A stretch of DNA of 5,344 bases from Candidatus Woesearchaeota archaeon (GTDB lineage Archaea; Nanobdellota; Nanobdellia; SCGC-AAA011-G17; JACPNG01), in the NCBI GenBank assembly GCA_018303705.1, contig JAGVXQ010000041.1, positions 1 to 5,344 on the forward strand. Reading direction: 5' to 3'. How positions within the stretch are numbered: the first letter of the stretch is position 1; each line of letters begins with the position of its first letter. This document shows, piece by piece, positions 1-4,703 of this stretch. The notes beneath the pieces are model-generated. The model saw only the letters and a program-made list of their open reading frames with translations, was not told where the DNA came from and did no database searches. A program made the translations under genes and the position numbers.

Positions 1-133
1 CACATTCTCCATCTGTGCAGTAATCAGAACTGGAATTTCCTGAACCACAGCCATAGAGAGAGGCAGCTAAAACAAGTGGCGAAACAACATGTTTTGCAAA
101 TTTTGAGCCTTTTAGCTTATCCATCAATGACAT
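1..133 (-). CDS. Partial lipoprotein-like protein (N-terminus only)
   Basis: Reading the minus strand from ATG at 133 gives 44 open codons before the window ends, so the 3' part is missing. The protein starts with a short basic stretch (K6, K8, K11, K14), then a hydrophobic segment VVSPLVLAASLYGC ending in Cys29. This is the layout of a signal peptide with a lipobox (L26-Y27-G28-C29; Tyr at the -2 position is unusual). After the Cys comes a flexible Gly/Ser/Asn run typical of a lipoprotein tether, then C39 and C44, hinting at a disulfide-bonded small domain. If processed at C29, it would be anchored on the outer face of the membrane. A second possible start is ATG at 124, three codons later. 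A TATA-like box 25 bp upstream of 133 supports the first start. The mature function cannot be read from this fragment. It faces away from the 445-2198 cassette. Confidence 0.55.
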   Translation of the reverse strand, partial: MSLMDKLKGSKFAKHVVSPLVLAASLYGCGSGNSSSDYCTDGEC

Positions 134-150
134 AGAAGAACAGATGAAGG

Positions 151-166
151 AAAAACTTAAAAGGCT
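151..166 (-). promoter_or_regulatory. TATA box of the lipoprotein gene
   Basis: On the minus strand AGCCTTTTAAGTTTTT contains TTTTAAGT centred about 25 bp before the ATG at 133. There is no SD sequence in between, so a leaderless transcript starting at or near the ATG fits. A second candidate (CTTTAAAAAAC on the minus strand, about 179-189) would give a leader of about 24 nt. Confidence 0.4.
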
Positions 167-190
167 TTGGTTGGTTGTTTTTTAAAGCCT
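162..190. repeat. Inverted repeat AGGCTTT / AAAGCCT
   Basis: AGGCTTT (162-168) and AAAGCCT (184-190) are perfect 7-bp inverted arms around a 15-nt spacer. The repeat overlaps the putative promoter of the minus-strand lipoprotein gene, so it could be an operator or a hairpin. Seven bases can occur by chance, so no function is assigned. Confidence 0.3.
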
Positions 191-266
191 GTTTAAGTAA
201 AGAAACTGTATTGACTTAGTTCTAAATAAATTGCTAGTGGATAGCCAAATGTACTTAGCCAAGAAG

Positions 267-284
267 AATTATATAAATTATATA
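267..284. repeat. Tandem 9-bp direct repeat AATTATATA x2
   Basis: Two exact adjacent copies of AATTATATA occupy 267-275 and 276-284, immediately upstream of a TATA-like element at 290-301. It may be a duplicated promoter element or protein-binding site, or simple AT-rich slippage. Region 134-444 otherwise contains no confident gene. Confidence 0.5.
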
Positions 285-286
285 CC

Positions 287-302
287 AAACATTTATATAA
301 AA
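287..302 (+). promoter_or_regulatory. Candidate archaeal promoter upstream of the peptide cassette
   Basis: An A/C-rich BRE-like stretch (CCAAACA) is followed by TTTATATAAAAT, a good archaeal TATA box. Transcription would be expected to start near 318-322, ahead of the small ORF at 328 and the cassette at 445. Weaker alternatives are ATATATAAA at about 342-350 (start near 372) and ATAATTTAATT at about 400-409 (start near 430, just ahead of the SD site). Which of them serves the cassette cannot be decided by eye. Confidence 0.45.
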
Positions 303-327
303 TAAAGCAGAAAGCTATGAAGCAAAA

Positions 328-393
328 ATGGGATTAATAAAATATATAAATGACTTTCTGCAAAAAGAAAGGTGGCTAAAGAAAATATCATAG
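328..393 (+). CDS. Possible 21-aa amphipathic peptide
   Basis: ATG at 328 opens a 21-codon frame ending with TAG at 391-393. The product begins MGLIKYINDF and ends RWLKKIS. Hydrophobic residues (L3, I4, I7, F10, L11, W16, L17, I20) recur every three to four positions between K, R, D and E, with a net charge of about +3, so an amphipathic helix is plausible. A TATA-like box centred about 32 bp upstream would place transcription start a few bases before the ATG. There is no SD site. It sits 51 bp before the 50-aa peptide gene. It could be a real small peptide or a chance ORF in AT-rich DNA, and I see no known family. Confidence 0.22.
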   Translation: MGLIKYINDFLQKERWLKKIS

Positions 394-430
394 GGCAAAA
401 TAATTTAATTGCAAATGTGTTTGTAAATAA

Positions 431-435
431 GGAGG
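431..435 (+). promoter_or_regulatory. Strong Shine-Dalgarno site (GGAGG) of the 50-aa peptide
   Basis: GGAGG lies 9 nt before ATG 445. This is the best SD match in the window and the main reason to regard the 50-codon frame as a translated gene. It contrasts with the SD-less, apparently leaderless starts of serS and aIF2-beta. Confidence 0.7.
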
Positions 436-444
436 ACCGTCAAT

Positions 445-597
445 ATGGATATGAAAAACCTTGAGAAAAAATTGGAAAAAGACGAACCAATAAGAAAGGA
501 AACCGCATATCTTGTAGAAAACCCTATTTATGTGGGTTTTAGAAAGGTTGAAGACAAGGTATATGCTGGTGGAACAAGCATCAAATATTGGATGTAA
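445..597 (+). CDS. 50-aa peptide, candidate precursor/substrate of the downstream E1-like enzyme
   Basis: This frame encodes 50 residues and is preceded by a strong GGAGG SD site. The N-terminal part (about residues 1-20) is rich in Lys and Glu and probably helical. The second half (PIYVGF, KVYAGG) looks beta-prone. The protein ends in Gly42-Gly43 followed by the seven residues TSIKYWM. There is no signal peptide, membrane segment or Cys, so lanthionine or disulfide chemistry is unlikely. It is first in a three-gene operon: 19 bp separate it from the TraB-like gene, which is overlapped by the E1-like gene. By analogy with RiPP systems and microcin C, the N-terminal part could be a leader bound by the RRE-like domain of the E1 protein, and the tail after GG could be the core. 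That role is inference; it could also be a small structural partner or antitoxin. I do not recognise a family. A second Met at codon 3 is an alternative start. Confidence 0.6.
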   Translation: MDMKNLEKKLEKDEPIRKETAYLVENPIYVGFRKVEDKVYAGGTSIKYWM

Positions 598-606
598 ACA
601 TTATTT

Positions 607-610
607 GGAG
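607..610 (+). promoter_or_regulatory. SD site (GGAG) deciding the start of the TraB-like gene
   Basis: GGAG at 607-610 lies 6 nt before ATG 617. It favours this start over the in-frame ATGs at 530 and 563, which lie inside the preceding peptide gene and lack comparable SD sites. Confidence 0.6.
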
Positions 611-616
611 CAAAGA

Positions 617-1210
617 ATGAATTTTTCTTTTATTTTTATAGGCAGTACTCATTCTTTTATTGATGATTTTTCAAAACAAGAAGAGATAATAAAATTAACA
701 GATCCTAAATTTGTATTGAGTGAAAGTCTGGAGGATTTAAAATTGGATTCTGAGAAGAAGTTCAAGGAAATTCTTAAAAAAAGAGTTGTTTCTAATATGA
801 CTTCTTTTGATGAAGTAAAAAAATTAATAGAATTATGTTTTGATAAAAAAATTAATCTAGTAGGAATAGATCTTCATAATTTCGGGCTTGATGATAACTT
901 ACAAAGAAAAGTTAAAAACCAAGAAGAGCTCACAAAAGAGGATGAAGGAAAGTTGGATAAAATAATAAAATTAAGAGAGCAACTCCATCTTTCCAGGATT
1001 TTAGAGTATAGAAAAAAAACAACACATACGATTATAGTTATAGTTGGTTGCTGGCATTTAAGGCAAGGTTCTTTACTAAGAAGAAATTTAAAAAATTACA
1101 AAATTATTGCCCCGGTAGATAAGAGTGGAGAAGTTTTGCTTGCGCCAGATGAAAACAAGGAAATTAGGTATGGAGAAATAGTTTCAAATGGACACAAGGC
1201 TGAAAATTAA
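617..1210 (+). CDS. TraB/PrgY (TIKI-fold) superfamily protein, 197 aa
   Basis: With the start at 617 the protein has 197 residues and opens directly with a beta strand leading into the motif GSTHS (G9, H12). It continues with a strand carrying a conserved-type Glu (VLSES, E36), an Arg-containing helix (R120, ...LSRILEY), and near the C-terminus a strand plus second histidine motif VIVGCWHLRQG (G144, H147). Two GxxH motifs with Glu and Arg between them are the signature of the TraB/PrgY/TIKI superfamily. That family includes metal-dependent proteases (TIKI) and enterococcal PrgY/TraB, which reduce peptide pheromone activity. Unlike bacterial PrgY it has no membrane segments, so it should be cytosolic. 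An in-frame start at 530 would add 29 residues but would overlap the peptide gene by 68 bp. The gene lies between a small peptide gene and an E1-like enzyme; processing, hydrolysis or self-protection against the peptide are possible roles (inference). It is very AT-rich (12-14 G+C per 60 bases in two sampled blocks). Confidence 0.68.
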   Translation: MNFSFIFIGSTHSFIDDFSKQEEIIKLTDPKFVLSESLEDLKLDSEKKFKEILKKRVVSNMTSFDEVKKLIELCFDKKINLVGIDLHNFGLDDNLQRKVKNQEELTKEDEGKLDKIIKLREQLHLSRILEYRKKTTHTIIVIVGCWHLRQGSLLRRNLKNYKIIAPVDKSGEVLLAPDENKEIRYGEIVSNGHKAEN

Positions 1211-2198
1211 GGATTCATTGTATATATTAAGAGATTCTGATGACGATTATGTCTTTATTTCGACTGCGACACGCAGAATTAAAAGATTTCAAGTAGATTC
1301 TTTAGTTAAGGATATTATTGGCTCTCTTGATTCTGAATTATCAGAACAGGAACTAATAAATAAATTGTCTTATAATTACAGCGCTCAAGACATAAATTTG
1401 TGCTTACAAGCTTTGGAAAAGGAGGGCATAGTCAGGAGGTATGAAGAAGACTTAAAACAAGGTAGACATCATAAGCAGCTCTTATTTTTAGACGAAATTA
1501 CAGATTCAAGAGAAGAAACTTTAAAATTACAAAGAAAAATAGAAAATTCTAGGGTTGCAGTATTTGGAATAGGTGGAATTGGAACTTGGATTGTTAATGG
1601 TCTGCATCAAATAGGTGTAGGCGAAATAAGGATTACTGATCCAGATGTTGTAGATGAAAGCAACCTGAACAGGCAATTATTTTTTGATTCCAATGATGTT
1701 GGTCGACATAAAGTCGAAGTTATAAAAGAGAAATTAAAAGACGCAAATATTGTAGCGTTCAAAACGATGGTTAAAGAAAATCAAGATCTTGGAGATATAG
1801 TTTCTGGTTGCAATTTTCTAGTAAATTGTGCTGATTTTCCGTCAGTTACTGACACAACAAGAATAATTGACAGATATGCTGTACAACATGAAATTGCTTA
1901 TTGTGTTGCTGGAAGCTACAATCTGCATTTAGGGATGGTTGGTCCAATAATTATTCCTGGTGTTACCAAGACATTCGATGATTTTATAGAGTACCAAAAG
2001 AGGGTTGATCCATTGAAAAATATGGAAAAAATAAGAGACATAAGGCAAACTGGAAATCTTGGTCCGATTGCTGGAGCGATAGCGAACATTCAGACAATGG
2101 AGATTTTTAAGTATCTTACAGGAAAGGGGAGAATAAACCTCAATAGATTTGCAGAAATTGATTTTATGGATTTAAGTATTGACTGGAGAGATTTTTAA
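1188..2198 (+). CDS. MccB/ThiF-like E1 adenylating enzyme with N-terminal RRE-like winged helix
   Basis: The 336-aa protein has two parts. Residues 1-90 form beta strands (LKIKDSLYILR, DYVFIS) followed by helices and a winged-helix pattern (LSEQELINKL, LQALEKEGIVRR), resembling PqqD-type RiPP recognition elements and the N-terminal domain of MccB. Residues 110-330 are an E1/ThiF Rossmann domain: nucleotide loop GIGGIG (127-132), D151/D153, SNLNRQ (R162, Q163), VGRHK (K175), catalytic-type Asp216 in NCADFP, and the C-terminal motif NLGPIAGAIANIQTMEIFKYL at 290-310. All residues expected for ATP binding and acyl-adenylate formation are present, so it should activate a C-terminal carboxylate. 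The two CxxC zinc pairs common in MoeB/ThiF/HesA are absent; the P-G-x-T position is followed by Thr/Phe, not Cys. The start overlaps the TraB-like gene by 23 bp, implying coupled translation; GGAG at 1172-1175 is a weak SD. The likely substrate is the 50-aa peptide (inference). No JAB protease or ubiquitin-like protein is visible. Confidence 0.75.
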   Translation: MDTRLKIKDSLYILRDSDDDYVFISTATRRIKRFQVDSLVKDIIGSLDSELSEQELINKLSYNYSAQDINLCLQALEKEGIVRRYEEDLKQGRHHKQLLFLDEITDSREETLKLQRKIENSRVAVFGIGGIGTWIVNGLHQIGVGEIRITDPDVVDESNLNRQLFFDSNDVGRHKVEVIKEKLKDANIVAFKTMVKENQDLGDIVSGCNFLVNCADFPSVTDTTRIIDRYAVQHEIAYCVAGSYNLHLGMVGPIIIPGVTKTFDDFIEYQKRVDPLKNMEKIRDIRQTGNLGPIAGAIANIQTMEIFKYLTGKGRINLNRFAEIDFMDLSIDWRDF

Positions 2199-2232
2199 CG
2201 TTTTAAAAAACATACTTTGAAATTACTTTTTT
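2199..2232. terminator. Convergent T-rich terminator region
   Basis: Only 24 bp separate the stop codons of the E1-like gene and serS. GTTTTAAAAAAC supplies a T-run on the minus strand (A-run at 2205-2210), and CTTTTTT at 2226-2232 supplies one on the plus strand. Archaeal transcription commonly ends at such U-runs without a strong hairpin, so this short spacer probably terminates both operons. Confidence 0.4.
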
Positions 2233-3491
2233 GGCTTTATGGCCTTGAAGCCAGCATATTTTTGCAATGCCTTTGGGATTTTGATTGAGCCGTCTTTTTG
2301 CTGAAAATTGTCAACCAAGCAGGCCATCATCCTTTCAGTGGCTATGGCAGTATTGTTGAGGGTATGCACAAATTTTAATTCTCCGTTTTCATTGTACTTT
2401 GTGTTGCTTCTCCTTGCCTGGTAATCCAAACAGTTAGAGCAAGAGCCTAGTTCCCTGTAAGCATTTTGCGAAGGAAACCATCCTTCAAAATCAATTGTTT
2501 TCGTTGGCACCCTTCCCATATCCTGGGACGAAAGAACAACGAACCTAAACGGTATATCAAGCTTTTTTAATAACTGCCTTGAATTGTCAAGTATAACTTC
2601 GAATTCTTTCCATGAATCTCCTGGCTTGCAGAATACGAATTGCTCAATCTTCTCAAATTGGTGTATCCTGAAAATTCCTTTTGTGTCCTTCCCATGCGCG
2701 CCAGCTTCCTTTCTGAAGCATGGAGAGATCCCTGCAAATCTTAAAGGCAGTTTTTTTGCATCAATTGCCTCATTGAAGCAATAGGCATTTAATGCATGCT
2801 CTGCTGTGCCTATGAGGTATAGGTTTTCATTTTCTATCTTGTATATCATCTCCTCAAAAGCTCCAAGAGGCAACGCCCCTTCCAAGGCCTCTCGCCTAAG
2901 CATGTAAGGCGGCTGCATTAGGACAAAGCCCCTGCTTCTCAGAAAGTCTAAAGCAAAATTGATTATTGCAAAATTTAGCTTCACCAAATCCCCTTTAAGG
3001 TAATAAAACCTTGATGCAGCCATGTCAGATGCCTTTTGGGTATCAAGCAAATCCAAGTGAACAAGCAGGTCAGCATGGTCCTTTGGCTGGAACTTAAACT
3101 TTGGAATTTTTCCGTGGTGTTCTATTGTTTTATTCTTGCTTGCATCCCCAACAGGAACGCTCTTGTCAACAATATTCGGAATTTCTTTCAGTATCTTGTC
3201 CCTTGCATTAATCTTTTCATTCATCAATGTTTCTTTGTCTTCAAGCTTCTTCGGGAGTTCCTTTGCTTCTTTTATAAATGACTCTGGATTTTTGTTTAGC
3301 TTCTTTGCCTTGTTTATCCCTTCAGACACTTTGTTTCTTTTGCTTCGCAGCTCATCAACTTCTTCTTTCAAAGATCTCCATTCCTTGTCCAAGCTTATTA
3401 TGACATCCACATCCTCTTCCGGAAAGCCCCTCTTTCTCTGGCTTTCCTTTACAGTTTCTGGATGCTCCCTAATCAATTTTATGTCAATCAT
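2223..3491 (-). CDS. serS: Seryl-tRNA synthetase
   Basis: This 422-aa class II aminoacyl-tRNA synthetase charges tRNA-Ser with serine in the cytosol. The N-terminal domain begins MIDIKLIREHPETV and carries a long charged helical stretch (about 28-108), the coiled-coil arm that grips the tRNA-Ser variable arm. The catalytic core follows: motif 1 region GFVLMQPPYM (188-197), the serine-binding TAE (229-231), motif 2 CFRKEAGAHGKDTKGIFRIHQFEKIE (258-283, key Arg260 and the HQFEK end), E347 with SCSNCLDYQARR (350-361), and motif 3 NNTAIATERMMACLVDNFQ (379-397, Arg387). Length and order match the standard bacterial/archaeal type, not the zinc-dependent methanogen form. No key residue is missing. 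It is transcribed alone, convergent with the E1-like gene and divergent from the winged-helix gene. There is no SD before the ATG, and a TATA box 26 bp upstream indicates a leaderless mRNA. Confidence 0.97.
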   Translation of the reverse strand: MIDIKLIREHPETVKESQRKRGFPEEDVDVIISLDKEWRSLKEEVDELRSKRNKVSEGINKAKKLNKNPESFIKEAKELPKKLEDKETLMNEKINARDKILKEIPNIVDKSVPVGDASKNKTIEHHGKIPKFKFQPKDHADLLVHLDLLDTQKASDMAASRFYYLKGDLVKLNFAIINFALDFLRSRGFVLMQPPYMLRREALEGALPLGAFEEMIYKIENENLYLIGTAEHALNAYCFNEAIDAKKLPLRFAGISPCFRKEAGAHGKDTKGIFRIHQFEKIEQFVFCKPGDSWKEFEVILDNSRQLLKKLDIPFRFVVLSSQDMGRVPTKTIDFEGWFPSQNAYRELGSCSNCLDYQARRSNTKYNENGELKFVHTLNNTAIATERMMACLVDNFQQKDGSIKIPKALQKYAGFKAIKPKK

Positions 3492-3510
3492 TTTGAAAAT
3501 GTATAAATTG

Positions 3511-3528
3511 CTTAATTATAACCTTTTC
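3511..3528 (-). promoter_or_regulatory. Leaderless promoter of serS (BRE + TATA)
   Basis: On the minus strand GAAAAGGTTATAATTAAG combines a purine-rich BRE with the TATA element TTATAATT (3514-3521), centred 26 bp before the serS ATG. That spacing puts transcription start at the start codon. A second AT element (TTTATAC, 3501-3507) is too close to serve this start. Confidence 0.6.
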
Positions 3529-3560
3529 TAAACCAATTTGCTCTAAAACAGTAGCAAAAG

Positions 3561-3575
3561 AAAAAGCTTTTTATA
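3561..3575. promoter_or_regulatory. A/T palindrome with TATA-like element in the divergent intergenic region
   Basis: AAAAAGCTTTTT (3561-3572) is a perfect 12-bp palindrome that runs into TTTTTATA. It lies between the serS and winged-helix promoters. It may be an additional plus-strand TATA box or an operator for the neighbouring winged-helix regulator. Nothing else gene-like is seen in 3530-3620. Confidence 0.25.
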
Positions 3576-3614
3576 TGTTTTTATAATATATAAATTGCAA
3601 AATATAGTATGCAA

Positions 3615-3630
3615 CAAAAACATTTAAATA
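3615..3630 (+). promoter_or_regulatory. Promoter of the winged-helix gene
   Basis: AAAAACA followed by TTTAAATA (3623-3630) is a good BRE/TATA pair. Transcription would start around 3652, leaving a leader of about 23 nt that contains GAGGTGG (3656-3662) and GGAG (3665-3668). Confidence 0.55.
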
Positions 3631-3674
3631 GCAAACAAACAATAATATAAGTTTAGAGGTGGTAGGAGCTAAGA

Positions 3675-3947
3675 ATGTCCAGAAAAAAGGATATATTTGA
3701 GGTGTTCTTCAGGAGAAAGCCTGCAATGATACTTATTGCATTGAGGAAGAGCACGAGGTTCAGGTACGGAAGCGTTTTAGCCAAGGAAGTAGACTGCACA
3801 TACAGCCATGCTGTTAAGATCCTGCAGGAGATGGAGAAGGCCAAGCTTGTTGATTTCGAGAAGCAAGGCAGAATCAAGATAATAAAGCTAACAGAAAATG
3901 GAAACAAGGTAGCTGAATACATTGAAAGGATAAAGTCTTTGCTTTGA
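3675..3947 (+). CDS. Small winged-helix DNA-binding protein (MarR/ArsR-like)
   Basis: The 90-aa protein is almost entirely one winged helix-turn-helix domain. A first helix (PAMILIALRKS, about 16-26) is followed by a helix pair (YGSVLAKEVDCTYSHAVKILQEMEKAKLV; the recognition helix is about 43-54, beginning TYSHAVKIL), then a two-stranded wing FEKQGRIKIIKLTENG (61-76) and a C-terminal helix EYIERIKSLL. This is the pattern of single-domain archaeal transcription regulators. Basic residues at the N-terminus (RKK, RRK, RKSTRFR) suit DNA binding. GGAG 6 nt before the ATG supports the start. It ends before a T-rich tract and precedes aIF2-beta by 57 bp with its own promoter in between, so it is probably a separate unit. 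Its target is unknown; self-regulation through the adjacent intergenic region is possible. Confidence 0.75.
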   Translation: MSRKKDIFEVFFRRKPAMILIALRKSTRFRYGSVLAKEVDCTYSHAVKILQEMEKAKLVDFEKQGRIKIIKLTENGNKVAEYIERIKSLL

Positions 3948-3950
3948 AGG

Positions 3951-3964
3951 CTTTTCTTTTTTTT
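3951..3964 (+). terminator. T-rich terminator after the winged-helix gene
   Basis: CTTTTCTTTTTTTT starts 3 bp after the stop codon at 3945-3947. Such T-runs end archaeal transcripts. It is followed at once by the aIF2-beta promoter. Confidence 0.5.
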
Positions 3965-3967
3965 ATG

Positions 3968-3984
3968 CCAAAGGTTTTAAAAAG
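3968..3984 (+). promoter_or_regulatory. Leaderless promoter of the aIF2-beta operon
   Basis: CCAAAGG (BRE-like) followed by TTTTAAAA (3975-3982) is centred about 26 bp before ATG 4005. There is no SD before the ATG, so the transcript probably begins at the start codon. Confidence 0.6.
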
Positions 3985-4004
3985 AGGTTTGACTGGCTTT
4001 TAAG

Positions 4005-4415
4005 ATGCAATACGAAGAGCTATTGAAAAGGGCAATGGAAAAGATTCCGAAGAAGAATTCTTCAAGTGGTGAAAGGTTTGACATGCCAAAGGTAAAAGGC
4101 CATATAGAAGGCAGCAAGACCATTATAATAAATTTCAAGGAGGTATGCGAGGTATTGCACAGGGAGCAGAAGCTTGTGCTTAAATATTTGCAAAGAGAGC
4201 TTGCAACGCCAGCAATAATTGACGGGCCAAGGCTTGTTCTTGGGAGAAAAATTGGCGCAGGTATGATGAACCAAAAGGTAGAACAGTTTGCGAATGACTA
4301 TGTGCTATGCAAAGAATGCAAAAAGCCTGATACTCAGTTGATAAAGAATAATGATGTAACTATAATGAAGTGCACTGCATGCGGTGCAAAGAGCCCTGTG
4401 AGGAGCAACCTGTAG
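4005..4415 (+). CDS. eif2b: Translation initiation factor aIF2, beta subunit
   Basis: This 136-aa protein is one subunit of heterotrimeric aIF2, which carries GTP and initiator Met-tRNA to the small ribosomal subunit. It has the usual domains in order: an N-terminal helix (about 1-14) that docks on aIF2-gamma, a central alpha-beta domain (about 25-95) containing RFDMPKV, EGSKTIIINF, LHREQKLVLKYLQREL and the family-typical NQKVEQFANDYVLC, and a C-terminal zinc ribbon with C102xxC105 and C123xxC126 (CKEC...CTAC). All four cysteines are present and the length is normal for archaea. It is the first gene of a tight operon with DUF424 (ATG directly after this stop codon) and NMD3, an arrangement found in many archaea. 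The start is leaderless, with its TATA box about 26 bp upstream. Confidence 0.96.
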   Translation: MQYEELLKRAMEKIPKKNSSSGERFDMPKVKGHIEGSKTIIINFKEVCEVLHREQKLVLKYLQRELATPAIIDGPRLVLGRKIGAGMMNQKVEQFANDYVLCKECKKPDTQLIKNNDVTIMKCTACGAKSPVRSNL

Positions 4416-4703
4416 ATGTACTGCATAAAAATACACAAGAAAGGCAAGTCCAACATGGCTGCAATATGCGACAAGGAAATAGTAGGAAAAAAATTTGAGG
4501 ATGAAAAGGCATGCCTGGATGTTTCAGGGGGGTTTTACAATGGAAAGGTTGTTAGTGATAAAGAGGCAGTCGAGCTGATGAAGAACGCCGACATATTGAA
4601 CATAAGCGGAAACGATGCAGTTGGGCTGGCATTGAAAAATATGATAATAAGAAAAGAGGACATAATATTCATAGGAAAGACCGCACATGCAGAAGTCTTT
4701 TGA
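4416..4703 (+). CDS. DUF424 family protein
   Basis: The 95-aa protein matches the archaeal DUF424 family: N-terminal strand MYCIKIHKKG, AAICDKEIVGKKFED, SGGFYNGKVVSDKEAVELMKNADILNISGNDAV (about 37-69) and the ending IIFIGKTAHAEVF. Members are nearly always about 95-100 residues long and sit beside aIF2-beta or NMD3, as here. The molecular function is not known to me; the conserved location suggests a role in translation or ribosome assembly (inference). The ATG follows the aIF2-beta stop codon with no gap, and GGAG at 4402-4405 is a reasonable SD, so translation is probably coupled. There is no membrane segment or zinc motif. Confidence 0.9.
   Translation: MYCIKIHKKGKSNMAAICDKEIVGKKFEDEKACLDVSGGFYNGKVVSDKEAVELMKNADILNISGNDAVGLALKNMIIRKEDIIFIGKTAHAEVF

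Noticed and set aside
530..616. In-frame N-terminal extension of the TraB-like protein starting at ATG 530 (or 563)
   Set aside because: It overlaps the SD-led peptide gene by 68 bp, its residues show no family motif, and ATG 617 has its own GGAG and begins right at the first beta strand of the fold.
2584..2784. Plus-strand 66-codon ORF
   Set aside because: Antisense to the catalytic domain of serS, which has clear motifs; it is a shadow frame.
3036..3531. Plus-strand ORFs of 81 and 131 codons, hydrophobic and Ser/Phe-rich
   Set aside because: Antisense to the Lys/Glu-rich coiled coil of serS, which produces Phe/Ser/Leu-rich shadow translations that mimic membrane proteins.
3653..3922. Minus-strand 89-codon ORF
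   Set aside because: Antisense to the winged-helix gene, which has its own promoter, SD site and domain pattern.
4062..4274. Minus-strand 70-codon ORF
   Set aside because: Antisense to aIF2-beta; no independent support.
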